The notes: a model not told the origin generated them from the letters alone. Shown: positions 47,290 to 59,311, counted from the first letter of the stretch. The stretch: 64,000 bases of DNA from Malania oleifera (GCF_029873635.1 NC_080428.1:69187601-69251600), one strand, 5' to 3'. Made by a program: numbers and translations.

Positions 47290-48400
47290 CATTTCTCTGT
47301 TGTCAAGTGAATTGGTAATGGTTATGGATATGGCGTATAGGTAACTCTCTGATAGAGTGGGTGGGAGTCAACAAGGCGACCACCCGCTCGCTTACAAATG
47401 TTCCAAGCAGAAGTGATGGAGGGGTCTTTTTGACTCTCAAGAACAAGGGATGGATGCAAAGTGAATGGAGGGTGTGTTTTTTCAATTACTGTCTGCTATA
47501 GGAATTGAATTTTGTGCATAGGTATGTCCCTATGTGTCTTTCTTTATTTATCATTTATCCTTTTTAGAGGTTCTGTATCTATATGCTCACCCATATAAAT
47601 CAATTAATTACTCCTTGATTAATTTTTATTTGACCAAATATTTATGAAATTAATCATGTGGCATCGATCACAGAAAGAAGTTCAACGTATATCACGTTTG
47701 CACATTAAATTTGAGCTCTATTCAATGTTGTAGATAGATTTTTCAAAATAGTCAAAGATAAAAGTGTACTTCTTAGAATTTAGATTGATTTTATAATAGC
47801 TTTTTTTGGGAGGGTTTGGGGGGAGGTTCATGTGAGGTTTGGGTTTGGAGTGCTCCTACAACTAAAGGTACTTCCCTCTCATACTTCTTCCTACCCTTTC
47901 TAAGGTTCCATCCAGAAATCATCTAACATAAAAATTTTAACTCTAGTTTTAATTACTTTGATTTAGTGTATACTTCGCCTGTTATTCTAATCATAAATAT
48001 AGTTAGGTTTCCAAGTATGGACATTTAATATTTTGTAAGGACTAAGATGACTTGAGCCAAATGATCCAATAGCACATGGCTTAATAATTAAAATATGTGA
48101 TGTTCACACTAAAGGTTCTGACTGTAAATCTTAGGAAGAATTTAAAAGGGGCTTGAACTGAAAAATCGGTTAGCTTTCATTGCCACTCGGATTCATCAAC
48201 TTTTTAATTTTTTTTTTTTAAAAAGGAAATTTAAACTCAAAGCATGAATTGGTTTCTATAATTGTGTGTACTTCATGCAACCGAACTTAATTAGGTCACT
48301 TGTTGTATTGTATGCGGGGTGTCGGGGTGTTGAAACAATATGCTAAGGCATGGGTTTGCGTACATAGCCTAATAAACCATCAGCACATTTTATTTATTAA
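45013..48400. other. AT-rich intergenic DNA upstream of the HLH gene
   Basis: No gene seen. Contains A/T runs, a (TA)n run at about 47256-47285, and a CCACGTGG G-box at 46932-46939. Confidence 0.6.
46932..46939. promoter_or_regulatory. G-box CCACGTGG
   Basis: A perfect palindromic G-box about 1.9 kb upstream of the HLH start codon. G-boxes bind bHLH (PIF) and BZR/bZIP factors, and PRE genes in Arabidopsis are PIF/BZR1 targets, so a link is plausible but the distance is large. Confidence 0.3.
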
Positions 48401-48499
48401 TTTCCCTTAAGCCACTTGATCTCTACCCCAGTTTGGCTTTGGCTTTGGGGTCCTAACGGCAAGTACATGCAGTATATATGGCATGTCCCTATACTTCAT

Positions 48500-48868
48500 G
48501 CCCTCCCCGTCTCTCTCTCTCTCTCTCCCCCCCCCCCCCCCTTCCCTTCTCTCAAAAGTCTTATTTAAAAGCAAGCCTAACCCACCGCTTTCTCCCATGC
48601 ATTTGTCCATTCTCCACCCCTGACACCCCTTCTGCGGTTTTGGTCTCTCTCTCTCTCTCTCATGTGGTGTTTCATGTTCATGGCGCCCTTATCTGCCTGT
48701 CGATAACTTGTCTCCAACACCTTCCTTCTCTCCTATTTAAGTTGCTAGCTTGCTTTCTTGTGGCTATCCTCTCCCACTACGCCCCCGCACTCAACACTTT
48801 CATCCTCCTCCATCCATCCATTCTTCATTTCTCTGAACCCAATACTCCTCCGCCATTAACCCTCAGAC
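48500..48868 (+). promoter_or_regulatory. CT-rich promoter and 5' leader of the HLH gene
   Basis: Two CT microsatellites (48511-48528, followed by a poly-C run, and 48643-48661) and two TATA-like words, TATTTAAA near 48564 and CTATTTAAG near 48732. The second, about 137 bases before the ATG, is the better candidate. A CT-rich leader is common in plant promoters (Y patch). An upstream open frame from 48478 overlaps the real start in another frame; I see no conservation evidence for it. Confidence 0.5.
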
Positions 48869-49272
48869 ATGTCCAGCCGCCGGTCGCGCTCGAGGCAGCC
48901 GGGTGTCTCCCGGATCACCGACGACCAGTTCTCCGATCTCGTCGCCAAGTTACAGCAACTCATCCCTGAAATCCGCGAAAGGCGCACAGATAAGGTATAG
49001 TTTCGTCTTTTCACCCCTCTCTCTCTTTCTCTCTCTCACACGCACAACATGCATGCACATGGACTCTTCAAGCCTTTGTGTGGTCTTCATTTGCTTTGGC
49101 AGATAAGTTGGGTCACACCCCCATCGCCTCTTTTATTTATTATTAAGTTTTCTTCTAACGTACATCATGTATATTAAATAAATCGAATTTATGGCTCGAT
49201 TTCTGTATATTTTCTATTCAAATTTTTATTTCTTTTCGCAATCCAGGAGACTTTAATGTTCTTTCAAAAAAT

Positions 49273-49313
<41 letters not shown>

Positions 49314-49550
49314 CAAGATCTGGCTTGTGGGGGGGGGGGTTTGGATAATTAATATATTTATTAAATTTAATTTTGTGTGAAATTAATGTTACAGGTATCG
49401 GCGTCGAGGGTGCTGCAGGAGACCTGCAACTACATAAGAAGCTTACACAAGGAGGTGGACGACCTGAGCGACCGATTATCGGAGCTTTTGGCGTCGTCCG
49501 ACATTAGCAGCAATCAAGCGGCCTTGATTAGGAGTTTGCTTAATTATTGA
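48869..49550 (+). CDS. PRE6: Atypical HLH protein of the PRE/KIDARI (ILI1) family
   Basis: Two exons, 48869-48994 and 49395-49550, give 93 residues, the usual size of the family (about 90-95). The N-terminus [10 protein letters not shown] is Ser/Arg-rich. The HLH lies at residues 20-72: helix 1 around [15 protein letters not shown], helix 2 around [15 protein letters not shown]. It ends I-R-S-L-L-N-Y, as in PRE6/KIDARI-type members; the exact paralogue is my best match from memory. The basic region is too short for DNA binding. Known members act in the nucleus by sequestering inhibitory HLH proteins such as IBH1, HFR1 or PAR1, promoting cell elongation in gibberellin, brassinosteroid and light signalling. 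The start is the first ATG giving the family N-terminus. The gene appears intact. Confidence 0.95.
48995..49394 (+). other. Intron of the HLH gene
   Basis: 400 bp, starting GTATAG and ending TTACAG, phase 0 after the codons for D-K. Family members share an intron at this place in the HLH. It carries a (TA)n run (about 49278-49312) and a poly-G run near 49329, both likely length-variable. Confidence 0.9.
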
Positions 49551-49790
49551 TTAGTTAACTAATTAATTAAATAGATCATTAGACCTTTTAATTAATTAAT
49601 CATGTACGTTGGAGATCTCATGTGTATGTAGCTAAGCTAAGGATTGGTCATGAGTAGGCCGGCCGGACGTACAAGCTGGCTGGCTGTTCAGCTAACAAGC
49701 TGCATGTAATTCCCCTGTTATCTCAACTCTCTGCCTTCCATTTTATCCCTCATGTAATAGTACATAATAATTAATAAAAGGGCCTGCATG
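49551..49790 (+). terminator. 3' UTR and poly(A) signal of the HLH gene
   Basis: AATAAA at 49773-49778, about 225 bases after the stop, with a TTGT/CTGTTATC-rich stretch upstream. (ATCTC)n-like repeats follow at 49806-49840. Confidence 0.6.
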
Positions 49791-50211
49791 CATGCAGCTG
49801 CACTCCTCATCTCATCTTATCTCATCTCATCTCATCTCATTTTTTATATTAAATATTACTGAAAATAAAATTTTATTCTAATATATATGATTACAAATTA
49901 AGAAAAATTAATTGTCAGTGATGGATAAGATTACGTTTTTATTCACTAATTTGGTTTATTTTTTAATTTTTTCGTCATTTTTCTTGATAATTAAAACAGA
50001 AAAATGAATTATGTAGTTTTTTTCTTTGTAATATTTTTTCAAATAGAATTTTTTTAATCAATGTGTAAGTTATTCTAGTGGTTAGCGCAAGCTAATGGGT
50101 GATAAATCATCTCGACCAAACGTAATTTTAACTAAGCACCACGGTAATAATAGAGATAGGAGGTCAATTTACAATCCAAACTTATTTTATTAAAATAGTC
50201 TTTGTATAAAA

Positions 50212-50257
<46 letters not shown>

Positions 50258-50850
50258 TGTATGTATTCAAAAGAGAAAATTAGTTAATTGTAAGAGAGGA
50301 ATTTATTTTGGCAGTGTTTGAGAGGTTTAACAAATGCACATAAATAAATAATTTTCAAAATAGAGTGGCCCCGGCCGATAGGATTAAAAAAAGTTAATCC
50401 TCTCAATTGCTTTCAAATGAAAATTTCAATACATACGGGCCATAAAGGTCAACGTTAAGTTCAAAGGGCGACACGTGACTAGACCCCACACCCAGTCTGC
50501 AATAAGTTTCAGCATATGAATTTAAGTACATAGTAAGGGGTTGCTGGCCCATCAAACGTGGATTTTGGAGTAAGTGTTTTTTTCATGTTCTTTCTAGTAC
50601 GTACTAGCTTGCTCAGCGCCATGGAGATAGTAGTAGTAGCAGTAGCTAAATATCTGTGCTTTAGTAGATGAGCATGTATATATTGCAAGGCAGGGTGACC
50701 TATGGCATATGATCATTGATTCCTCCAGGCAATTCAAATTCACTAGCTAGTTTAAATTTATATTGGGCTAGTAAAGTTACTAAATTTTTACGTCAAATTA
50801 TTCGATAATGGGTTTCTCCAAACTAGTTTATATGTCATGTAATCTTTTTA

Positions 50851-51133
50851 GGGCAAAAGATACTGATAAATTTGATAAAATGGCACTATCGATCTTTCCT
50901 AAAATTTCAAAAATTTCAAAGATATTTCTTTAAATTTGTAAAAAAGATACAAATTTCTTCTGATATTTTACAAAAGACAAATATCTTAAGGGGATGTTTA
51001 GGTTTTCCTGACAAATCTCAGGGGAGGCTTGTGATATTTTTAAAACCTCTTGAAAGGTTAATAAAATTTTTAAAACCTCCGGAAAGGTCCCTATCTTTTT
51101 ATTAAATCTCAAAGGAAATGTGTGTATTTTGCC
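50851..51133. mobile_element. MITE-like element with GGGCAAAAG ends
   Basis: Starts GGGCAAAAGATACTG and ends GTGTGTATTTTGCC, whose complement GGCAAAATACACAC gives a short terminal inverted repeat. Flanks ATCTTTTTA and ATATTTTTT could be a decayed 9-bp duplication, which would suggest a Mutator-like origin. It contains several internal AACCTC/TTTCAAA repeats. Confidence 0.5.
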
Positions 51134-52699
51134 ATATTTTTTAATATTATTGTGAGAGGAAATATATAGGTGTCTCACGATCTTAGGTTCAAAGAAACAT
51201 GAACATAACTAGCATTGTAATCGAATTTCTCATTTAATTTCGTCATGTCTCTCATTTCAATTTTTATTTCATTCATTTTCAAACTATCCCATTCCATGAA
51301 TTATAACATGCAGTATTATCCAAATTTGCTAGCATAAAAAAAAAAAAAAAACAAAAAACAAAACTTTTGAACTAGCTATTCATACGTACAAAATGCTTAA
51401 GCCTAATTGCTTGGTATAATAAATAATTTTATCCAAACTTATAGCCCCGACTTAATAATATTTCCTAGAGCAAAATAGACAGTCACAATGGGTACATATA
51501 AGAGAAAACTGAAAAAGAATTAGCTCATGTACAAAATTATTTTTTGATCCCTTCTCTAATAGCCTAAAGCTTTCGACATAATGATTTTTAATACTATGTC
51601 AGTGTCCAAAATTTGAATTTTGGATACATGATTCTTATCATTGCATTTTAATGTTAGATAAATTACACAGTTACTCTTTTTCTACACTAGACACGTTACA
51701 TGATAAATAATAAAATAAATAAATAAAAATTTAGGAAAAGTAACATCCTTTCAACTAGTTGGAAAGGGGGAAAAGTTTTAGAAATTTTTAGTTGTTATAT
51801 ACATATTGATTTTCCTTTTTATATGTTTCTAAGCTTTGCATTTGCCACCATTATTTCCTTTCTATCTCTTCTTTGAAAGTAGTCTAGGTTTTAGGGCTAT
51901 GGATAGATAAAGCCTTTAAATAATAAAAATAATTTATATGGAGTGGGAAAAGAATGAAGATCCTCTTCGTGTTTTTCTTCATAGTATACACTTATCCCAT
52001 GGGCTCCCACTTGGTTTTCAAGTTACCATCCACCTTGACTTGTGTAGCCAATTGAATGCTTACTCCCATAACAGAGGTTCTTAACCACACCCGGTTAGTT
52101 AGAAAAACCAACCAATCACCTCAGTCACATAAAGACACACACATCCGGTGCTCTTAAGAGACTTGAACTTCCATCTCCACAAAGAAGAATGGAAGACCTG
52201 ATTCACAGCATTTGTGTTAAACACACACAATATGATCTCTTTTTCTCTCTTCTTATTTATGGTCTCGGTTTTTTTTTTTTTTTTTTTGCTACTATTATTG
52301 CATGCTTCTGTATGTGTACACGATACATACAAATTTTATGCTTTAGACCGATCGAATCGAGATTTATATAAGTTTTACAGTACATTGATAGAAATAACAA
52401 TGAACAACTTAATCTAATTCACATATGAAGTAATCTACCCTAGTTTCTAACTTTTTACTATATTGGCCTAAACAACATAATTAAATAGGTGGGCATTCAA
52501 GTCAACTCCTAATATGCTTGAATCCATGCATATTACTTAAGTGTGGTACACTCAAAATCTATGAGCCCCAAAATCATTCACTACCTATGCATGCACGCAT
52601 TAATACTAGACAAATATATTAATCACGAATGTCAAATTTGAACACATTCTGTATCACCACTACCATACATACATAACTCAAGTCAAACCACTACTAATG

Positions 52700-53160
52700 C
52701 CCAAGGGGTTGGGACTATATGACCTAAAGTTGGGATGGAGCTGCCCAAGCAGTGTCAATGGGCTCGGCCCAACTAATGGCAGGCTTACTTGGGTACATAG
52801 CCAGTACAGCCTAAAGCCCAGTAGGTACGAATCCATGAGGGTGCCCAATCACACAAGTCTACAAAAATTCCCTATCATGCCTCCCAAGTGGGTTCCTAGG
52901 TAGGTAGGTAGGTTGATCTTTTATTTTTATCTTATTATTATTATTATTATTATTTTAAGCTTGAAAGTCCTTCCTTAGGCCCATAACTTTCTGGGTCTCT
53001 CTGTCCGCCCATGGAGCTCATTAGGTCATCCAGAGATTCTTGCTTGCTGTTGGGTATGCCAGGTGTCCTCGGACCCATAGCCTAGGATAGCCCATGGGCC
53101 TCGTCGTGGGCCCTCCATCCTAAGTCCAGACTTCTGCATGATTGGGTTGGCCACTTAGCA
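52700..53160. repeat. TGGGC-rich patch
   Basis: Many TGGGC, GCCCA and GGGCC words (for example near 52758, 53089-53098 and 53106), GC-richer than the surroundings. No domain found in the short open frame at 52697-52903. Similar in composition to 22820-23060. Confidence 0.4.
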
Positions 53161-53695
53161 TTAATCACATAAACCAGCAGACTGTAAAATCATCCCTATC
53201 ATTGAAAAAAAAAAAAAAAAAATTGATTGGTTATCGCAGCCATGGCCCAGTGTAATAAAAAATATCACATCTCTTATCCTAGAGAACTTAAATTTTATAC
53301 CTTTGACGTGTATATATATATATATATATATATATTACCTTAATTCATGAATCTCAAAATTGATTGCATCACATGGGTTGAATCTTAAGTTAAAATTATT
53401 TCAAATTAAGTGTAATTTTAAACTTTCTTTTCATATACTACCAAATATTACAATATATTTCATTTGTTGCTATTTTTATTTTTAGTGTTTTATTTATAAT
53501 TTTTTAAAAAAACATTGAACAAATTGTGCCAAAGTTAATAAAAAAAATTGCATCTCCCATTTTAAATTCCTTGTAATTTGTAATTTTTTTGTTTATTAAA
53601 AATTCATAGAAAATAACTAGTTCAATTTCCTATTAATTTTTTTTACCATCGAATAAAAGAGTTAAAGATTTGAAAAATTTGCTATTATTTTTATA

Positions 53696-53976
53696 GGCAC
53701 GAGATACTAACCTCCTTTGTCGATCTTTTCTAAGATTTTTAAAATTTCAAAAACCTCCCATGAGGTTTAAAGAATTTCATGAATTTCTTTTAAAGTTTGT
53801 CAAAAAAAATATAAATCTCTATTTTGAAAAAAAAAAAAACAAACTTTTTTAGAGGAGATTTATATTTTTTTGATAAATTTATGTCATTTTTTAAATTTTA
53901 AAAGAGAGTTAAATTTTAGGAAAAATATTTATTTATTTTATTAAACCATAGAAGAAATGAGTAGTACTTTTTACCT
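53696..53976. mobile_element. Diverged copy of the GGGCAAAAG repeat
   Basis: GGCACGAGATACTAACCTCC and later AAACCTCCCATGAGGTTT, AAGTTTGTCAAAAA resemble the other copies at 50851 and 61740. The ends are poorly preserved. Confidence 0.45.
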
Positions 53977-54034
53977 CATTTTTAATGACGTGGGTCAGAC
54001 ACTGATACATTACAGTTAAGGCACCAGCATTTTT

Positions 54035-54275
54035 TTATTTACTGGTTTTGGTCATTCGGAATCTATTGGGTGATGGCACGACGCATATCCCTAGATTCGT
54101 TCCGCAAAACGGGTCGCTCCGCCGGTTCGGGTCTCCCTGCCGGTAGTGTACTTCCAGCTTGCCCGCGTGGTTAACAGTTAACACGACTGCTGGTGGTTTC
54201 TGTTCGATCTCCCGTAATCCGTATGCTTGCGCCATCGATCCTTTTCCCCTCCAACCCAATTGTGATCGAAACCAG
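54035..54275. other. GC-rich island: possible first exon of the RRM gene
   Basis: A sharply GC-richer block ending GAAACCAG|GTACATC, a plausible splice donor on the plus strand. It may be the 5' non-coding exon joined to the acceptor at 57658, giving an intron of about 3.4 kb. On the minus strand an open frame of 74 codons (54035-54259) has no recognised domain. I cannot decide between a leader exon, an unrelated small gene and a CpG-rich promoter. Confidence 0.35.
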
Positions 54276-55630
54276 GTACATCAAAAGTCTTCTTCCCTCC
54301 CTATGTCAACGATTTTATTTCTTTTTTTTTTTTTTTTAAATATTAGTTTTGGGTATAATTTTTGTAGTTTTGTTCATGAAGCCGTGATGTGCATGCAGAT
54401 CATCAACGTTTGCAAATTTATCATCTTTTGGTTACTGTTTTCACTTAAAGATTCTGTAATTTTATTGATTGAAATTTGAATTCAAGTGTAAAACGAATTC
54501 GATCAATAGTTATTAGTTAATGTTTTGAAGGAACAAGTGTTATTGCTATTGTTGTGGTTTTTTTTTTTTGGAGGCTACGACTTTGTAAATTTTAGTCGAG
54601 AGCTTGTTGGGAAACTATTGACACTAATCCATTAAAGGAATAGCTTAATTCCTAGCTCTGAGGATGAGGTTGCAGAGGCAAGATCAGGTCGTGGGAAAGG
54701 AACTTACGTTTTCTCGTACTGTAAATTCTGACAGCATTGTGGACGTGCCTTTTTTTTCCCTCCCCAACTTCCCTTTTATTGTGCTTATGCCGAAGGAATT
54801 GGAAACTTGGAAAGTAGAAGATGCACTAGGATTAAGAGAAGTGAATATAATTGGGTGGGAATAAGGTTTAACAGTTCCGATAATCCATTCCTATAGCACG
54901 AGAGCTTTCTTTGCGCTGCTGTTTATTGCATTTGGCTGGAAAGAAATGAAAGGATATTTTCATTTTTTGGTTGGGGGGGGGGGGGGGGTTGGTTTCATGG
55001 ATAATTATGGTGGATGTTGATTTCTATTAAAAAATTCTTCATGATCTAAATTTTGTCAAGTTATGTTGAAGAGGAAAGGCAAAAAAGAAAAGAAAATAAA
55101 AAGCTTCCAAAACCAATTGCTAAACAGTATTCTTTGGGGGGTGAGCTTGTTTAACTGCTTTTATTGCATCTATGTTGATATTGTGTTCTATAGAAATGCA
55201 GTTGGTTTTATATGGATGGCCAATATCTTTTTTTTATTTGGCCCAATTTTGAAGATTCAAAGTTTTGCCTTTTAAAGCTTCAAGAGTCTATTATGGTAGG
55301 CAATTCTAATATCAGCGGCATTTCTTTTACTAGGGAATTTTGATGTCTTTTGATTCAAGTTTGGGTTTAGGGTTGAGAATTGTAGGCCTTTATGACTTCA
55401 ATGTTGACTTTAGTGACATTGATGTTATTGAAAATTTTCTAATAGATTATTTAATAGATTTTGTCGTATTCCTCTTTTTATGCCCATGCTTGGATTTATT
55501 TTTTGGTTAGAATCTGTGTAGAAATATATTGTCACATCAATATGCTTGAGGCTCATTCATGCTTGGTGGATTGTCTTCTTTGCTTTGTGTGTGTGCATAA
55601 CCCTAGAGAGTGGAGAGTATCCACAACCAT
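54276..55630. other. AT-rich DNA, probable intron, part may be a Copia LTR
   Basis: No gene motif. A G-run lies near 54975-54989. Just before the primer-like site at 55631 there should be a Copia LTR; its left edge is not visible. Confidence 0.45.
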
Positions 55631-57480
55631 TGTTATCAGAGCACCAGACCCATGCTAAGGTTTTTCTAAGGTTTGCATCATAGTAGCAGCATGGATGAGC
55701 TAGGTGTCTAGGTGAATACCAAGTTCAATAAAGTTGATGGAAAGGAAGAGGCTTCAAGACACTAATTGGAGGGGAAACAAAGAAAATGGGTGAAGGAAAC
55801 TAGCTGAAACTATAACAGATTGCCTTTGGGACTCTCCAATCCTATTTTGCTGATCCTATCATATTTAAGGTGATGACAAAGAAAACGGCAAGAGCTATAT
55901 GGCTGAAAAGGAGAGCCTATACATGGAAAAGGGGAACAATAACAAATTATGCTTAAAGAAGTCACTATTGTTTCTACATATGCCCAAGGATGGAGACTTG
56001 AATCAACATGTGAATAAGCTTGATTAGATTTTCAGCAATTTGCTCAAAGTGGAAATGAAAAGTTTAAATGGAGATAAGGTGTTAATGTTATTATTCCTTT
56101 TCCTACATCATTTGAATACTTGATTATGATCCTATACTATGAGAAGTCCATCTTGTACTACAAAGAGGTTTTTAGGGTTCTTAAGTTGAACGAAGCAAAA
56201 CTCAACAAGGAGAACCATGAACCAAAAGGCTTAGTTGCCATGGTTGAGCAGGCGCAAGGGAGAGTTAGTAGAATCTTGTAATGGTAGGTCAAGGTTTAAA
56301 TTAAGGGCCAAGAATATTGAATGATTCAAGTGTAAAATGAAGGGGTACTGCGAGCAGAATTTTCTGCTTTAGAAGAAAAAGGAAGATAGGCATGTTCAAC
56401 CACCAAATTCTGCGAGTGTGACGATGGTTTAGTTTAGTACTTATGTCAGCTGCTTCAGGTAGCAGTTCTTACCATGGAACTTGGACTATAGATTCGAGTT
56501 GCTCCTTTCCATACCTATAGAGAATGTGATGATGGATTAATTTTTTTGATAGAAAAAGAAATTCGTTAGATAAAGATAGAATTTACAAGTAGGATAGAGG
56601 ACATCTCCTTAACAAAGTCCTATAAACCTCAGGGAAACCAAAAAGAAAATTGCAAAAATAACCAATGACAAAAACTCAAGACGCCCTTAAAAGAGACTTC
56701 CAATCGCGCTCAACTTCTGAAACACACATTCCCTTGAAATTTCCATGGCCCAGACACCATAAAGAAGCCATAAACAAAATCTTTTTTCACACCAACCAAT
56801 ATGGTAACTACTTCCCTGCAAATATATGCGCATTACGTTCCTTCCACAAGCCCAAAACACTGCAAATATAACACAATTCCATAATGCCATTCCTTCCTTC
56901 TTCCTCCCAAACCCCACAAAAGAAATAGCAAAGACTTCCTTCACTGTTCTAGGACAAACCCAACTTTCTTCAAAGTAATTAAATAACTTCTTCCAGACCT
57001 TCCATGCATCATCACAATGCAAGAAAAGGTGTGAAACAGACTCTAAACAATTAAAGCACAACATACAAATATCAGGAAGGAGAGCCTTTAAAGGTCTCCT
57101 CATCTGCAACAAGTCATTAGTATTTATCCTATTAATAGTTCTTAGGGACGACCATCCTTGTCTCGTTATTGGCTTTAGTGGCTTGAAAGCTAGAGTATTT
57201 GATGATATTATTAGAACATTACAGTATGCATGTTCATGGTTGCACAAATTCTCACATTTCTAGGGTGATCCAGGGTAGAACCTAAATCTAAGAGACGTAT
57301 TTTGATTTGTTATGAAAAGGGGTTAAAAGATTCAAGTTGTAGATGAGATGACAAGAAGGTGGTGATGAATGGAGACTTAGAAATCAGTGTAATCTAGTGC
57401 AAACGATCTTCAAGATGAAAGATGGTGTTGCTGTCAAGTTTGTTACCTTGCTTGTGTGCATTTCATATTTGGCTAGTCTA
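55631..57480 (+). mobile_element. Decayed Copia 5' half, interrupted by a LINE
   Basis: TGTTATCAGAGC at 55631-55642 is a near-perfect tRNA-Met primer site. Gag remnants follow: E-S-L-Y-M, L-C-L-K-K-S-L, D-L-N-Q-H-V-N-K-L-D and L-L-F-L-F-L. Near 56481-56500 W-T-I-D-S-S-C-S marks the protease. After the LINE (57262) K-M-K-D-G-V-A-V-K near 57412 continues the protease region. Heavy mutation throughout; nothing after about 57480. Confidence 0.7.
56537..57262 (-). mobile_element. LINE (L1) 3' fragment
   Basis: The minus-strand frame 57247-56687 (186 residues) contains T-N-D-L-L-Q-M-R-R-P, then C-x2-C and H-L-F-L-H-C, the zinc-binding domain found after RT in plant L1 elements (zf-RVT). A T-run near 56540 is the A-tail of the minus-oriented LINE. 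5'-truncated, as usual for L1. It separates two parts of the Copia protease. Confidence 0.85.
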
Positions 57481-57658
57481 GTCATCAAATTTATTTGTTC
57501 ATTAAAAAAATCTTTCAGTACTTGTTGAAATACATAGGGAATTGGGGAATATTGGCATAATGAATGGCTAATCTGTATCATTTCAAATCAATGAAATGAT
57601 CCAACATTAATATTGTAGCTGTTTTTTAAATTAACATCGTATCTACTTCTGATTTCAG

Positions 57659-57826
57659 CTGGATCAAAGAGTACTTGAGTTGAATTATTACTCCATAAGA
57701 TTTCAAAATTATGGATTCAGGCAGACACACTGTAGAAGTAACTAGCTTGTCTCCTAAAGCAACAGAGAAGGATGTTTATGATTTTTTCTCTTTCTCTGGT
57801 GCAATTGAACATGTTGAAATTGTCAG
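57659..57826 (+). CDS. First coding exon of an RRM protein (BPA1/VIP1-like family)
   Basis: Acceptor TTTCAG at 57658, ATG at 57711, donor CAG|GTAC after 57826. It encodes 38 full codons plus two bases, starting M-D-S-G-R-H-T-V-E-V-T-S-L-S-P and continuing D-V-Y-D-F-F-S-F-S-G. This is the first strand and helix of an RRM and closely resembles plant proteins called binding partner of ACD11 or VIP1-like, which are RNA-binding regulators linked to cell death and immunity. The 52 bases before the ATG are leader. No following exon is found to the right edge, so either a very long TE-filled intron follows or the gene is truncated. No stop or frameshift is seen in the exon. Confidence 0.85.
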
Positions 57827-58312
57827 GTACTTATAGTCACTTAATATTCTGATTACTATACTTGAACTTTTAAAGTTTTGATATTATTTGTTTATATTTC
57901 TGTGTTATTTCAATTTATTGTGAAGTTGATATTCAGTGAAAGAGAGGATGAAAGAAAAGGAAAAGGCTGGGTGGATCATATTTTACTGTTATTATCATCC
58001 CTATATTATGATATTTTATTGTTATTATCCTCATTATATATTCTTTTGTGTGTTGGATTTAGTTCATATTTAGCCTAAATTGTTGAAGTTGGAAATTTGT
58101 TGTATCCACATAATCATATCTGTTTGTCTAGCATGATCAGCACATCTTTTGTTTTTAGCATGATAGTTTCTTAATTACTATCGAACCGGAAACGTTTATT
58201 ATTAGTTGACAATTTAGCTTTATTTACATATACTCAACTAATAGTGAGTACTTATCTTGGATTATGGGAAAACTATTAATAAGGTTGCTTGGTGCTTGCT
58301 AGCCTTTTCAAC
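57827..58312 (+). other. Intron start of the RRM gene, no coding sequence
   Basis: AT-rich DNA following the splice donor. The expected second RRM exon is not present here. Confidence 0.6.
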
Positions 58313-58951
58313 ACACACTTCTTGCCCCTGCACTTTTCCTCGGTATCATGTTCGCATTTACTGGCAATATGTAGTGCTCATGTAAATCATGAAGATGCAC
58401 TTTATTTTGGTAGTTATCTTTAAGAAGTGACTTCTCTCTCTCTCTCTCACGTGCGCGCGCACACACACACCCACCTCCCTTAAAACACCCAAATCCACAG
58501 CGGCTCAAATACACCTGCCCATGGACACAATGGCACACACCCCATGAAAATCTATATATGGCTCGTTGACCAGCACTTTGTTACCTGGGACTGCAGTGCA
58601 TTTTGGGTTGTGGTATGGGTACAAAGAGGGGGTTCACTACCTAAGAGATACACAGTTGTTGAGGGGTTAGGATTAGTACTCTTTCTTGGCTTGTGGTAGA
58701 CTTGATTCACTTGAACCACTATGTAGGACCACGTATGGTACATTTTGAACTATTTACTTAGGATGGGTACACTTGAACCACTATATTAGATCTCGTATGA
58801 TATCTTATTATTACAATATTTACAAATTATGGTATATGAATAATTTTATGAATTATTTTTTATTTTAGAACATTCAAAATACTTTTAAAAATATTTATAA
58901 CTTCTTATTATCTTCTTAGCTCCCCATTATCTGCTGAAAATAATAATTTTA
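58313..58951. repeat. Duplicated segment, copy A
   Basis: Collinear with 59312-59586 plus 61328-61740: CTTGCCCCTGCAC, the CT/CA microsatellite at 58435-58470, CAGCGGCTCAAATACACC, CTTTGTTACCTGGGA, GGGTACAAAGAGGGGGTTC. It has no clear coding sense. Confidence 0.85.
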
Positions 58952-59126
58952 AAAATGTGAGGCACACAAGTAGTGAGGCCAAAAACTAGTTATGCTATTA
59001 AATGAACAAATTTATTGGACTCTTTAAATAATAATTTTAAAAAAAATTAATATAAAAAATAAAATTCATAATAAAACATAACAAAAGTTGTATGATTTTC
59101 AAAAAAATTAAGGAGTGGATCTTTCA

Positions 59127-59176
<50 letters not shown>

Positions 59177-59311
59177 AAGGGGTTGGGGGGGTAAAATTGC
59201 TTTTTAACTCCAAGAAAGTTCTCTCATGTAGGGTGTAAATAGGGTGTAACTTCCTCTCTAAAACTGCTCTCTCTCTCTCTCTCTGAACTTGTTCGAAACC
59301 TTGAATGGAAT
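58952..59311. other. Spacer between the duplicated segments
   Basis: AT-rich with an (AG)n run at about 59131-59173 and a CT run at about 59265-59284. No gene seen. Confidence 0.6.

Larger units (their letters stand above)
49841..54030. other. AT-rich intergenic DNA with MITE-like repeats
   Basis: No gene supported. Contains (TA)n runs at about 50216-50253 and 53308-53334, an ATT run near 52933-52955, two copies of a GGCAAAAG-type element, and a TGGGC-rich patch at 52700-53160. Confidence 0.6.

Noticed and set aside
48478-48969. Open frame of 163 codons overlapping the HLH gene start
   Set aside because: Its sequence comes from CT-rich leader and another frame of exon 1; it disagrees with the clear HLH frame.
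54159-54479. Plus-strand open frame of 106 codons with a hydrophobic part
   Set aside because: It runs through a likely splice donor and a T-rich intron; no domain or signal peptide that would support a gene.
59131-59173. Long (AG)n and other dinucleotide runs as possible regulatory GAGA sites
   Set aside because: Ordinary microsatellites in a repeat-rich region; no gene start is close.
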